A stretch of 64,000 nucleotides of DNA from Tolypothrix sp. PCC 7712 (GTDB lineage: Bacteria > Cyanobacteriota > Cyanobacteriia > Cyanobacteriales > Nostocaceae). Both the position numbers and the translations under genes were made by a program. Numbering within the stretch: the first letter of the stretch is position 1; every line of letters starts with the position of its first letter. Below the pieces are notes generated by a model that was not told the origin of the DNA, did no database searches, and saw only the letters and a program-made list of their open reading frames with translations. Positions 8,762 through 17,407 of the stretch are shown here, one piece after another. The stretch is taken from the NCBI RefSeq assembly GCF_025860405.1, contig NZ_CP063786.1:62001-126000 (forward strand). Direction: 5' to 3'.

Positions 8762-9703
8762 ATGAGTGAAGTACGAGCTGATTATGATGGTGCTTGGAAG
8801 GAAGGTGTAGAACAATATTTTGAAGCGTTTCTTGCATTCTTTTTTCCAGAGATTCAAGCAGAAATTGATTGGGAACGAGGCTATGATTTTCTCGATCAAG
8901 AATTGCAGCAGTTGATGAGAGAATCTGAAATTGGTAAACAATTTGTCGATAAGCTAATCAAAGTTTGGCTAAAAGATGGAAAGGAAACTTGGTTGCTGAT
9001 TCATCTGGAAATTCAAAGTCAAGTAGATCCCAACTTCCCTAAACGGATGTTTTCTTACCACTACAGAATCTTTGACCGTTATAACCAAGAAGTTGTTAGC
9101 TTGGCAATTCTGGGGGATAATCAAGCCAACTGGCGACCGCAAGAATATAGTTATGGACGTTGGGGATGTCGTTTGAGTCTTCAGTTTCCCATTGTCAAGC
9201 TACTGGACTATGAATCTCGTTGGTCAGAATTGGAACAAAGTGATAGTCCTTTTGCTGTACTAGTGATGGCGCACCTGCGGACACAAGCCACAACTCAAGA
9301 TTTAGCAGGCCGATTGCAGTGGAAGTTGAGCTTAATTAAACGAATGTATGAGTTAGGCTATAGTAGAGATAAAATCCAGCAAATCTTCCGGTTGCTAGAT
9401 AGATTAATGACTCTACCACCGGAGTTAGACTTAAATTTTCAAGCCGAATTAGAGCGTTTTGAGGCTGAACAGCAAATGACATACATAACAAGCATAGAAC
9501 GCATAGGTATAGCAAAAGCTACCCAGAAATATATTGCTCAAATCCTAACAATTCGATTTAAAAATGTTCCTACTGAATTAGTAGAAAAACTAAATGAATT
9601 ATATGACATTGAGTTACTGAATCAATTGTTAGAAAAAGCTGTAACTACAGGTTCAATATCTGAGTTTGGGCAACAATTAAGTCAGGAAGATACAAATACA
9701 TAG
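8762..9703 (+). CDS. Rpn-family PD-(D/E)XK nuclease-like protein with DUF4351-type C-terminus
   Basis: A 313-residue protein of the type widespread and multi-copy in cyanobacteria. The N-terminal domain (~1-150) resembles the Rpn / 'transposase_31' PD-(D/E)XK fold. The core strand reads LLIHLEIQSQ, where Glu and Gln take the place of the (D/E)XK residues. It follows the conserved FLAFFFPEIQAEIDW opening. The C-terminal ~60 residues (YIAQILTIRFKNVP..LVEKLNEL..LNQLLEKAVTTGSISEF) match the DUF4351 pattern. E. coli Rpn proteins are DNA nucleases that stimulate recA-independent recombination; that is family knowledge. It looks like a single-gene cassette unrelated to its neighbours. Confidence 0.8.
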   Translation: MSEVRADYDGAWKEGVEQYFEAFLAFFFPEIQAEIDWERGYDFLDQELQQLMRESEIGKQFVDKLIKVWLKDGKETWLLIHLEIQSQVDPNFPKRMFSYHYRIFDRYNQEVVSLAILGDNQANWRPQEYSYGRWGCRLSLQFPIVKLLDYESRWSELEQSDSPFAVLVMAHLRTQATTQDLAGRLQWKLSLIKRMYELGYSRDKIQQIFRLLDRLMTLPPELDLNFQAELERFEAEQQMTYITSIERIGIAKATQKYIAQILTIRFKNVPTELVEKLNELYDIELLNQLLEKAVTTGSISEFGQQLSQEDTNT

Positions 9704-9772
9704 TTTCAAATTTGCACGGAATGCTGATTGTACAGTTATAAAATTCTAACTATCGGCTAACTTTTTTTGCTT

Positions 9773-10090
9773 TCAAATACAAATTAATTCCCCAATCAAA
9801 TCTGCTGCCCGCTTTCCATATTTTTGTTGAATAGCATCCCTGTACGGCAAGCAATCTTCACTTAAAAAATCACGAATAAATAGAGAAAAATCAAATCCTC
9901 TTTTCGAGTCCACGTATTCTGCTAATTCAATATTAAACAGTGATTTAAATTCATCCTCTCTTTGTTTCAGTGCTGAATATTTAGTTAAATTATTGGCTTG
10001 GAAGATTGGTTCAACTGCTTGATTAAACAGTTTTTCCATTAAGATATCTTTCATAGCTCCTTCTATATTTTTGTACAAAATTTTACTCAC
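9773..10090 (-). CDS. Hypothetical small protein
   Basis: A 105-residue protein, unrecognised, without transmembrane segments. It opens with a GTG. An alternative ATG at 10054 has GGAG only two bases upstream, which is too close to be convincing. The C-terminal half (RGFDFSLFIRDFLSEDCLPYRDAIQQKYGKR, read in two parts) looks like a helical globular domain. It lies 85 bases downstream of the primase gene on the same strand and may be co-transcribed with it. Confidence 0.5.
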   Translation of the reverse strand: MSKILYKNIEGAMKDILMEKLFNQAVEPIFQANNLTKYSALKQREDEFKSLFNIELAEYVDSKRGFDFSLFIRDFLSEDCLPYRDAIQQKYGKRAADLIGELICI

Positions 10091-10175
10091 AAATTAATAA
10101 CTTCTGTAAAGCTGAATCACCTCTTTTTGTGCAGTTAAAATCTAAAATACCAAACATCTTACCGCCTGATATCCC

Positions 10176-12377
10176 TCATCTTTTCCAAAATTTTTCGCTT
10201 TCCAACTCCAAGGAAAACGGTAGACACCCAGGATTGGCAGTCGCCCACTCCTCAGCTTCTGCAATTAGAGTTTCGTTACCGGAATCGAGGTAGAATTGCA
10301 TTTTGGCACGTTGCTCTAAGCGATCGCGTTCTTGAGTGCTGAGAATATGTCCCGTGATTACGCAGTATTGGCGCACCTTAGCCTTAGCTTGGGTTAGAGC
10401 CATTAGCCGTAGTTTTGTCACTCGCTTGAGTTCCTCGATGCGGTAGGAAACATCAGTAGTCTCCTCACCAACAGATGCGCCCTGCAAGCCGTTGTTGGCG
10501 TTTTTGAGTGGTTGTTCTAGTGGAACCGCAGCAGGTATCGAAACTACACCCAGCCCGTTATTCTTCGTGTTAGATAAGTTTTGATTATCAACTTTTGACG
10601 ACGTGCCAGAGCTACACAGGTATATAAAATCCTGATCAGAACTGAATTGATTTGATTGTAAAATATTTGTATGAACTGAATTCTTTAATTGATTGCTGGT
10701 TTTATTTAAATTAATTTCAGCAGTATTAGAAGAATTTATGAATTCAAGATTTTCCGCAGACTGGATGACAGCTGAGTCTGACTGAGAAACATCAGGTTGT
10801 TCAACAAACCCTGCTGACTCCAGCCCTTGGGGGGCTGTAGCAGCAGGAGGTAAACACTTACAAAAAACCTTCATATAGAAAGAATGAACGTAATTACTTA
10901 TTCCACAAGGATTTTGAGTATCGTGTTTTACAAACGAGCTTTGAAATTCGTAAAATTGCCCGTTCTCGCTTGATTGATAAGGGTTTAAGCTATTTTCTGC
11001 CCAAGGGTCTAAAATGTAGCGTGTGGGATGCCACAAATGTAAGTGCTTTTGTAGTGTCTCTTGAGAGACAGTTTTGTTAAAGCGGCGTTTATACTCAGCA
11101 CGTATAGCTTTTGCCCGTTCAGTAGCCCCTGCTGGTAATCCACTACCCCACTCTATTGCTGTTACTACTATCTGGATGCGTCTTTGGGCTTGTTGGCTAC
11201 GTTCCCAGTTCTGCTGGTGGCGACGGTCAAATAAAATTACGTTATCTTTGGGTTGCTCAATGCTGCTAACACCTGCTATGGCTTCTGCAAATGTGTTGGC
11301 GAATGTACTCAATAGCCGTTCGGGATAACTAACGTAGGCACTGTACCATTTATTACGAATTGTGCATTCTACCCAATGCCGTACTCTAGCTTCGATTTCA
11401 TGTTGGTGTCGGCAATATTGCTTATAGCCAGGGGCGTTGATTGCGGTGGAAAGGCAAAATTCGACTAATTTATCGCCTCTTAAGTCTAGAAAGACGATTC
11501 CATAGCCTGCAAAAATCTGGAGGAGGGTGTTTGTTTGTCCTTGTCCCGTCCAACCGATCGCAATTATTTCTTCCCAGTTGGCACGCCACTGTGCAGCATC
11601 AGCAGACTCTTGCTTACGATATCTCTCCTGTGCAATTTGTTTTTTGGCTTTGTTCGCTACCCGTTTTAATTTGGTTAAATCTTGCCGACTGGCCGCGCGA
11701 TCGCAATAATCGAGGAAGATAGAAACGGAATCGCTAATTGGTTGTAAGTCATCATCAAGTAAAAATGACCCACTACCCGGTTGCATGGGACAACGGATGG
11801 CTTTGTAGTTGGTTATTTGTTTGGCACTATATGGTTTAGTATTGGGGAAGATTTCTAGGTGTCCTTGGCGTATGATAAAGCCTGCATTTCTCAAAGTAAT
11901 TTCTAAGGCGCAAGCTACGGCAAAGGTGGGCAGGGGAGATGCAAAGTTTAAAATCAAGTGATAACCACCACTAAAGCTGGACTGGAGAATGACGATATCG
12001 ACTATGCCGATTTCCTCTAGTGCCGCTTTGATGCGACTTATGGATTCAATGTTATGGTAGTCACCAAAAAAGTCTAAATCGATTGTGGCGTAACGGGTTG
12101 TGTTGTCAAAACGCAGACCTACTAGTTTTGACTTATCTTGGTGCAGCTTCCACAGTTGGGAAGGTTGCAGGTAATAATCGATGGTACGCCATGCTGGTTT
12201 TGCACCTTCTACTAAAGAAGGGGCAACTATCGCCCCAAATGGATGCCAAAAACGCTCTACGTAGCGTTTGCCCAATGATTCTACGGGCAGGTGGGGTTTG
12301 ATTTTCTTTTTTACAGGCTGTGAAAGACTTAATTGGGGCCTGTTATCAACATCTGCCCCGAAATCTTCTTGGAACAT
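10176..12377 (-). CDS. Archaeo-eukaryotic-type primase (PrimPol-like), probable replication protein
   Basis: A 733-residue protein. Residues ~60-200 carry the three motifs of the AEP superfamily: Asp100-Leu-Asp102 in ATIDLDFF, the S/G-rich strand ending in His140 (SSFSGGYHLIL), and a third acidic strand near EIFPN (about residue 175). AEP enzymes prime DNA synthesis, and many plasmids use one as the replication protein. Residues ~240-350 are helical and charged. A putative HTH lies at ~430-460 (AIRAEYKRRFNKTVSQETLQKHL). The C-terminal ~250 residues are Ser/Asn/Gln-rich and low in complexity, ending in a helical section. No helicase domain is fused. Hairpins and short repeats upstream (12437-12576) would fit an origin. 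The replication role is inferred from motifs and context. Confidence 0.75.
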   Translation of the reverse strand: MFQEDFGADVDNRPQLSLSQPVKKKIKPHLPVESLGKRYVERFWHPFGAIVAPSLVEGAKPAWRTIDYYLQPSQLWKLHQDKSKLVGLRFDNTTRYATIDLDFFGDYHNIESISRIKAALEEIGIVDIVILQSSFSGGYHLILNFASPLPTFAVACALEITLRNAGFIIRQGHLEIFPNTKPYSAKQITNYKAIRCPMQPGSGSFLLDDDLQPISDSVSIFLDYCDRAASRQDLTKLKRVANKAKKQIAQERYRKQESADAAQWRANWEEIIAIGWTGQGQTNTLLQIFAGYGIVFLDLRGDKLVEFCLSTAINAPGYKQYCRHQHEIEARVRHWVECTIRNKWYSAYVSYPERLLSTFANTFAEAIAGVSSIEQPKDNVILFDRRHQQNWERSQQAQRRIQIVVTAIEWGSGLPAGATERAKAIRAEYKRRFNKTVSQETLQKHLHLWHPTRYILDPWAENSLNPYQSSENGQFYEFQSSFVKHDTQNPCGISNYVHSFYMKVFCKCLPPAATAPQGLESAGFVEQPDVSQSDSAVIQSAENLEFINSSNTAEINLNKTSNQLKNSVHTNILQSNQFSSDQDFIYLCSSGTSSKVDNQNLSNTKNNGLGVVSIPAAVPLEQPLKNANNGLQGASVGEETTDVSYRIEELKRVTKLRLMALTQAKAKVRQYCVITGHILSTQERDRLEQRAKMQFYLDSGNETLIAEAEEWATANPGCLPFSLELESEKFWKR

Positions 12378-12436
12378 GAGTGACTGTCCTGATGGTTTTA
12401 GTGCATCAGGTAGCCTCGCTGTTGGTCAAAATGTGT

Positions 12437-12576
12437 TAGCCTAAATTTGAAATTTTTGTTTTATTAAGAAGCGGTTGGTTATCCGCTTGTTGGAGGCGAC
12501 TGGTAATCGTCTCATGGTTGAAAGCAAACAGAGGTTATACTTGTTTAGGCTTAGACATACGTAGGCTTAGGCTAAG
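12437..12576. repeat. Short repeats TTAGGCTWA upstream of the primase gene
   Basis: The core TTAGCCTAA occurs at 12437-12445 and its reverse-orientation relatives at 12546-12554 (TAGGCTTAG), 12562-12570 (TAGGCTTAG) and 12568-12576 (TTAGGCTAA). The two TAGGCTTAG copies are 16 bases apart. They flank a pair of hairpins and lie just ahead of the primase gene. They could be iterons or operators. The count is low and chance is not excluded. Confidence 0.35.
12469..12513. other. Two adjacent hairpins in the primase leader
   Basis: Hairpin 1: AAGCGG (12469-12474) pairs with CCGCTT (12483-12488) around an 8-base loop. Hairpin 2: GAGGCGA (12493-12499) pairs with TCGTCTC (12507-12513, one G-T pair) around a 7-base loop. 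Both loops contain TGGT. They sit ~100 bases upstream of the primase start codon and could act in origin melting, in the leader RNA or in an antisense RNA. Neither is followed by a T-run, so they are not simple terminators. Confidence 0.45.
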
Positions 12577-12817
12577 ATTTAGTCCAACACGCTTCACCAA
12601 CAACAATGCGGCTACCCAACTTTTTTTTGAGAGCTATTTAAATACGTCAGTTCTAGCGAAGTTGTGACTAAATCTAGAAAATAGTTTTGGAATAAGAATG
12701 CAAAGCTAGTAACACCTAAAAGTGTCACCAAAAATTGACAGAAGTTAGTACAATGGGTGAAGATGAAATTACACTCCACCAACGAATTTAAAAACAAAAA
12801 ACAGTCAAATATATCCA

Positions 12818-12849
12818 TACGAGTTCAGCACCCAAAATATGAACTCGTA
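12818..12849. other. 10-bp perfect inverted repeat between the ParB-domain and primase genes
   Basis: TACGAGTTCA (12818-12827) and TGAACTCGTA (12840-12849) are perfect inverted repeats with a 12-base spacer, 86 bases past the stop of the leftward ParB-domain gene. There is no T-run on either strand, so a terminator is less likely than a protein-binding site, for example a centromere-like site for the ParB-domain protein. Confidence 0.4.
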
Positions 12850-12934
12850 CTGCAATTAGTATTGAGATGCTAATCTATTAGGTAACGTTAAATTGTGGGA
12901 TAAATTCTCTGCTAGATTAACTGCTCACAGCTAC

Positions 12935-14119
12935 CTATGCAGCACGAATATTATCCTTTTTTCTATTTGTAGACACTTCCATTGCTTGCATTTGGTTCTT
13001 ATAATCCTCCCAAGTTTTTTCAAATACGTCAGACTCATACATCCGCAATAAAACCTCCTCTTTATCAGTTAAATTTGGGAGTTTTAACAACTCAGCTAAA
13101 GATACCTGAACTGGAAAAACATCCCTAAACTTTTCCATTAAGTGAAGAATTCTTGCTCTCTGTTCAGCAGATGGTTCATTTTGCAACTCTGCATCAATCT
13201 GTCGCGGACGTAGATTCACGATTTCTAGGTTCATATTTACTAAATTCCTCAATCCAAACACAACAAATTCATTAGTTATACCAATAACACGCCCCACGAT
13301 TTCCAACTCTGTCCGCAGTCTTTCCTTAAATTGATATACTTGACCAACTTGGAAACGCCGAAACGGATTGCGATCGCCATTCCGCATCCAAGCGATACCA
13401 TCACTTATACTACCTATCTCATCCGCTTCAATCAGGTTTATAACCTGCTCACAGATATCTTGATTGCAAACAAACTTGTAAGCTGCATCAATACTCCGGT
13501 TAAATTCCGCCTCCAGTGCAACAACTGCCTTAAATTTTTGCAGTTCCCTTAATTGAGAAATATATTCAAATACTTTTTTACCCTTGTGATAACTGCCAAC
13601 ACTTATCCTTAGATTCTCTGAAACCTCCTGAATCACAGGTTTACCCTTATTTAATTGAGAGTTACTCTCATCTATCGAAGTGTTCAAATTTGAATACTTC
13701 GTTTCATTCAAACGACGAGCGCTTTCCCTCTGTCTTTCTTTCGCTTGGGGACGAAGTACGCTCTCCCAGTACTGCCCTTCGTGAAATTTCTGGTAATGAG
13801 TCTTCCCGCCTTCGCGGTGGAGATTAAAATCAAGCACTAATTTCAAATCTTCTTCAGGCGAGCCAGACTCGACAAATTCCACTTTAACAGCAGAAATTCC
13901 CAACTGGCGGGCTATCTGCAAACGACACTTGCCTGCCAAGACGACATTTACACCAGTGCGTGCAGATACCTTTAAAGATTCCAGAATCCCTTTTTCCGAG
14001 ATACTTTTTTCTAAAGCGGGACGAACCTCATTTTCACCGTATATTTCTATCAGCTTCGGATGAACTACCAACTCCGCAGGAGAAATATATACAATTGCCG
14101 GACTATGCACCTCAGACAT
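12935..14119 (-). CDS. ParB/Spo0J nuclease-like domain protein
   Basis: About 394 residues from the ATG at 14119, which has GGAG eight bases upstream; a longer ORF to 14218 lacks such a site. Residues ~10-95 form a ParB N-terminal-type domain: ENEVRPALEKSI, then VVLAGKCRLQIARQLG in place of the usual GxxR-containing loop. This fold binds CTP in ParB proteins. The middle (~170-240) may hold an HTH (VSENLRISVGSYHKGKKV). Residues ~270-330 look like a small beta domain (NPFRRFQVGQVYQF..LRTELEIVGRVIG), and the C-terminus is helical. It resembles plasmid-borne ParB-like regulators more than canonical ParB. It could partner the ParA-like ATPases at 6.7-8.4 kb, though the genes are not adjacent. Confidence 0.7.
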   Translation of the reverse strand: MSEVHSPAIVYISPAELVVHPKLIEIYGENEVRPALEKSISEKGILESLKVSARTGVNVVLAGKCRLQIARQLGISAVKVEFVESGSPEEDLKLVLDFNLHREGGKTHYQKFHEGQYWESVLRPQAKERQRESARRLNETKYSNLNTSIDESNSQLNKGKPVIQEVSENLRISVGSYHKGKKVFEYISQLRELQKFKAVVALEAEFNRSIDAAYKFVCNQDICEQVINLIEADEIGSISDGIAWMRNGDRNPFRRFQVGQVYQFKERLRTELEIVGRVIGITNEFVVFGLRNLVNMNLEIVNLRPRQIDAELQNEPSAEQRARILHLMEKFRDVFPVQVSLAELLKLPNLTDKEEVLLRMYESDVFEKTWEDYKNQMQAMEVSTNRKKDNIRAA

Positions 14120-14412
14120 ATTGATACTCCGGGTCACAAATTGCCTAAAAAAGATAAGTTCAATTTTGAAAAGCTTAAGCAGAAAGTAGAAAAACTCAAG
14201 CAGCAGGACTGATGGCACTTTCTACAGTGAAAGTGATATTATTAAAAAATAATTAATTTTTGTAAATAATGAACAATTAATTATCAAACAATCTCCCGAA
14301 GAGAATTTTTGCAGTAGAAAACTATTATTATTAACCCATTTAAAACCAATTTCATTGAAGAGATATTTTTTGGTGTTATTTTTGGGAAAAATACATCTAC
14401 CGAAAGAAAGAT

Positions 14413-14442
14413 TTGTAAAACTGGCTAAACTCATGATATGAT
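14413..14442 (+). promoter_or_regulatory. Candidate promoter for a small RNA or leader
   Basis: TTGTAA (14413-14418), an 18-base spacer and TATGAT (14437-14442) form a good -35/-10 pair facing right. Transcription would start near 14449, about 190 bases ahead of the HTH gene and immediately before two hairpins. Confidence 0.45.
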
Positions 14443-14448
14443 GTCTCT

Positions 14449-14553
14449 AGTTAATTAAATTGACAAAATAATGTCCCGCCTTGTTTTACTAACAGGTGGG
14501 CTTGTTTTCTCCTCAAAGCCCTGGTGCAAACAGGGCTTTGGGTGGGTTTTTAG
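14449..14553 (+). ncRNA. Candidate ~100-nt small RNA or terminated leader
   Basis: The interval between the promoter and a strong terminator-like hairpin has no ORF. It contains a first hairpin (CCCGCC ... GGTGGG, about 14475-14500, with one bulge) and then the terminator stem. It could be a plasmid-control small RNA or an attenuated leader of the HTH gene. The family is unknown to me. Confidence 0.35.
14515..14552 (+). terminator. Rho-independent terminator-like hairpin
   Basis: AAAGCCCTG (14515-14523) pairs perfectly with CAGGGCTTT (14531-14539) around a 7-base loop and is followed by GGGTGGGTTTTTAG. The T-run begins 7 bases after the stem, so termination efficiency is uncertain. Confidence 0.55.
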
Positions 14554-14635
14554 AAAAAATGAACGCTACAAAAAGAGTATATCAGGCTTCATTCCATTTG
14601 GCAAAATTGTACAGTAAAGAGGGGTAAATTTTTAG

Positions 14636-15088
14636 ATGCCTCATCTTCAAATATTAAATTCTCTTGAAAAACAAGCACTAGAACACATAGCAGCAACGAG
14701 CAGCGATGAAGTTAGCAAAAGAGCGAAAATTCTGCTAGGGCTAAACGAAGGCAAAAAATATGTAGCTTTAGCCCAAGAGATTGGTGTAACCGAAAACTCA
14801 ATAGCAAAGTGGAAGAAAAGATGGACATCAAGTACCATCTTGTCAGAAACCCAGGAGTCGGCGATCGCAAAAGCTAATGAAGTATTAGGTGTCAACGTAG
14901 GCAGACCTAAAAAGTGCAAAAGTACAGAGGCAAGCAAAATTGTCGAAATCAGCGAATGGAGCAAGAACCGAAAACCTAGTCGCTCAAAGCACCACTACCA
15001 TATGCAGGTAGCAGAAGAAGCCGCTAGGAGAGGTTTACCAACACTATCGCCAAGAAGTATAGGACGCATTTTGGAAGCTCAACCTTAA
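14636..15088 (+). CDS. IS630-type helix-turn-helix protein without catalytic domain
   Basis: A 150-residue protein. Residues ~22-66 match the HTH of IS630/Tc1-type transposases (SKRAKILLGLNEGKKY, LAQEIGVTENSIAKWKKRW). The end (LSPRSIGRILEAQP) matches the second HTH of the same family just before its DDE domain. The DDE nuclease is absent: a stop codon follows. It is either a transposase remnant cut cleanly after the DNA-binding part or a domesticated regulator. AGAGGGG lies ahead of the ATG. The long upstream leader with a terminator suggests regulated expression. Confidence 0.65.
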   Translation: MPHLQILNSLEKQALEHIAATSSDEVSKRAKILLGLNEGKKYVALAQEIGVTENSIAKWKKRWTSSTILSETQESAIAKANEVLGVNVGRPKKCKSTEASKIVEISEWSKNRKPSRSKHHYHMQVAEEAARRGLPTLSPRSIGRILEAQP

Positions 15089-15179
15089 TAGAAAGAGTCA
15101 TCAAGCAAGTATTATCCTATCCCAAGGTAGTAGTTTTGCAATCCCAGTTTTTACCGAGGCTTTTCACCAAATTCTAATT

Positions 15180-15686
15180 CTAAGCAAGCATTTCCACACA
15201 CTCGACCACTTGAGCAGAGATCACTTGTTGTGCGATCAGAAAGTCAACGAGTCCATCGAGTTTTTTACGGTTGTAGACGGTAGAATAGCCTTGAATTCGG
15301 CGTTCTTTGCAGAACTGTCGCAGCTTCCGCGCACCTAAATCCAAAAGCTTCTTCCTTTCTTCCTTAACGTCTATTAGCACAAGCTGCCTAGCTTCATCCG
15401 CAACCTCAGTTTCAACAACTGGTGGAGCAGTTTCAATAATGGAAGATTCTGGTTTAGAAAATTCTTCCCGAACAGAAACAGCACCAACACCAGTCAAATC
15501 ACCAAGAGGTTCCAAAACTGGCAACTCTTCAGAAATCACCCCAACGCTATTACTAACTTGAAGTGATAGTGATTGAGCAGGGACAAATATCACACAGAAG
15601 ATTGGGAAGACCATCAAAAACAACTCGATTGGAAACAAAACATCGTTAACAGATTGCACAAAAGGCGATATTGCAAAAGCAGACAT
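15180..15686 (-). CDS. Membrane-anchored protein with SAP/Rho-N-like C-terminus
   Basis: A 168-residue protein with a GGAGG site well placed before the ATG. Residues ~15-38 are strongly hydrophobic (LFPIELFLMVFPIFCVIFV) and probably form a signal anchor. A long Glu/Pro/Val-rich linker follows. Residues ~115-155 (ARKLRQFCKERRIQGYSTVYNRKKLDGLVDFL in two stretches) resemble a SAP or Rho N-terminal helical motif, which binds nucleic acid in its known families. This would tether DNA to the membrane. It is the last gene of the leftward train that contains the FtsK-like translocase. Confidence 0.6.
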   Translation of the reverse strand: MSAFAISPFVQSVNDVLFPIELFLMVFPIFCVIFVPAQSLSLQVSNSVGVISEELPVLEPLGDLTGVGAVSVREEFSKPESSIIETAPPVVETEVADEARQLVLIDVKEERKKLLDLGARKLRQFCKERRIQGYSTVYNRKKLDGLVDFLIAQQVISAQVVECVEMLA

Positions 15687-15740
15687 AATGTGATTCCTCC
15701 ATGAATTACTGATGGGCGGCGTTATAGCGACTTACCACCC

Positions 15741-15764
15741 AGTAGCGGGGGAAACCCCCGTACT
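15741..15764 (-). other. GC-rich hairpin upstream of the membrane/SAP gene
   Basis: A perfect 6-bp stem (CGGGGG / CCCCCG, 15746-15760) with a 3-base loop is extended by AGTA/TACT with a one-base bulge. It stands out in this AT-rich region, between the gene ending at 15966 and the gene starting at 15686. It may stabilise or attenuate the intercistronic RNA. No long T-run follows. Confidence 0.45.
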
Positions 15765-15965
15765 GAGTGAAAGCTTTTATACGTATCCCAACTAATAGCA
15801 GGAGGAAGGAGGGTAAATTGCCTTTTTAAGCAATTAGATGAAGTAAGTTTTCCAAAATTTGCAGTTGTTAAATTGGAGAAATTACCAGTTCAAGATACAG
15901 AAATTGCAAAAATGCGAAATGCGATTTTTCCGGCTTGTACTCGCAGCTTTTAGAAACTTCCTTAT

Positions 15966-17231
15966 TCATCTCAGCACTCCAGATTTTTTACTCTTAAGGT
16001 AGTTAACGTAGCTAACGAAGTTGTAGTTATATCTGAGTTCTTGAGGAACGAAAGTTGAGTAAGGATGCAGCGATACACCATCACGACGAAACCGATGACA
16101 GGGTGCATATATATCAAAAAAGATAGATATTTCATCACCATCAACTTCGATTTGAGCTATGCCCTTAAGTTCCTTTGCAAACTCTAAAACTCTTCCTGAT
16201 GCTACATAGTCAAAGACCACTACATTTCGAGTACGGAAATACTGGATGTAAGAAAGAAGTGTTGCTTCCATACCAAGCTCAAGCAATCTGTCAGAATGTT
16301 TAAGCAAGATGCCAGAATAGGAAAAAGAAAACCTACGGTTAGCGTATTCATCCCACAAGATAAGATTGCCGTAAAATTTGTAAATATTCGCTTGATTGGA
16401 CGATATTTCTCTATTTAAATTTTCGACAACAGCATCATCTTCAAATGGAAACAAGGCCTTACGTTCATCCCATTGCTTATCTGGACAGCAACTATTTTCC
16501 AAACATCCATGTGGATGAATACCACAAACAATATTATTAGCACCATGCAGTAACTTACACCCAGCACATACTTGCAAATAGCAAGAACTAAATTCTTCGC
16601 TATTAACTGCATTAATATAGCGTCGGTGTATATCTAAATGCTCCTCTAAAGCTTCACAAGGTAAAGCCTGATATGACGAGAAGGTTTGTCCAATTAATCT
16701 GTCTGGATCAGTTTCATCATAGATTACTGCCAAGTCGTCAATTTGGTGAGAACGTAATTCTTCGTAAAGTACGAATTTCCGATATGGTTCTTCCTCAAAT
16801 CTAGAAACAACCAAGCACTTTGAATCAGAATGTCTTTCAAAATTCATCACCGTGTAAGTGTAAATTGAAGACAGACAATCAGATTTTTCAGAGTTCTCAG
16901 TTTTTGTAAGTACAAGCGGTTTTGTGTCAGCTATTTTTGCAATTTCTCTACTCGAATTAGTTTCCTCCGATTCTTCAACAATGCTGAAGAAAGCACCGCC
17001 CAAGGAAGCAAAAATAATCCCGGTAAAGCCCAATACAATAGCACCAGTGCCGATATAAGCAATTTGTTCAGAGCGTTCTTTCTCAACTATTGAGAATCCA
17101 CCCCTAGCTAAGCACAATAAGCCCAAACCAGAAAAAGTTGCTACAGTGCCTAAAGCAATAGCAGTCAAAGACACCATTCCAAAAGCAGCATTAAGGTTTC
17201 TCAAGCCATTAAACGCAAACTTCTTCAACAT
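15966..17231 (-). CDS. Membrane protein with cyanobacterial Cys-cluster motif
   Basis: A 421-residue protein with GGAGG before the ATG. Two N-terminal transmembrane helices are visible (about residues 18-42 and 57-82, both Gly/Ala-rich). A soluble domain follows. Around residues 215-255 lies a Cys/His cluster (CAGCKLLHGANNIVCGIHPHG, then SCCPD) that matches a recurrent cyanobacterial motif of the form CxxCxxxHG...VCxxHPxG...CPD, probably a metal site. The rest is unrecognised. It is separated from the upstream gene (17503) by the tRNA-like element and so may have its own promoter. The function is unknown, and a place in a membrane complex with the other genes of the cluster is inference. Confidence 0.65.
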   Translation of the reverse strand: MLKKFAFNGLRNLNAAFGMVSLTAIALGTVATFSGLGLLCLARGGFSIVEKERSEQIAYIGTGAIVLGFTGIIFASLGGAFFSIVEESEETNSSREIAKIADTKPLVLTKTENSEKSDCLSSIYTYTVMNFERHSDSKCLVVSRFEEEPYRKFVLYEELRSHQIDDLAVIYDETDPDRLIGQTFSSYQALPCEALEEHLDIHRRYINAVNSEEFSSCYLQVCAGCKLLHGANNIVCGIHPHGCLENSCCPDKQWDERKALFPFEDDAVVENLNREISSNQANIYKFYGNLILWDEYANRRFSFSYSGILLKHSDRLLELGMEATLLSYIQYFRTRNVVVFDYVASGRVLEFAKELKGIAQIEVDGDEISIFFDIYAPCHRFRRDGVSLHPYSTFVPQELRYNYNFVSYVNYLKSKKSGVLR

Positions 17232-17407
17232 AATTCATTCCTCCAAAATGCAGGTCACAAGATTTTTAATTACTCTCGCCCCGGCACAAATTGGGATTTG
17301 CTGAGAACTACGCTACTAACCTACCCCTTACTCTATTAACAATTCCAAAACTATTTAATAGATATGTACTCGTTAATTTTCAGTCTCAGTAGTAGTTTCA
17401 TTCCCAA

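Larger units (their letters stand above)
14120..14635. other. Intergenic region with a candidate small RNA
   Basis: A non-coding stretch between the leftward ParB-domain gene and the rightward HTH gene. The left 290 bases are AT-rich and hold a 70-codon leftward ORF without a ribosome site or a credible protein sequence. The right part holds the promoter, hairpins and terminator listed separately. Confidence 0.5.

Noticed and set aside
12612..12818. 68-codon leftward ORF
   Set aside because: Low-complexity Leu/Phe-rich product, no ribosome site, AT-rich spacer that holds regulatory repeats.
14222..14434. 70-codon leftward ORF upstream of the ParB-domain gene
   Set aside because: Asn/Phe-rich translation of AT-rich DNA with no start signal; overlaps the candidate promoter region.
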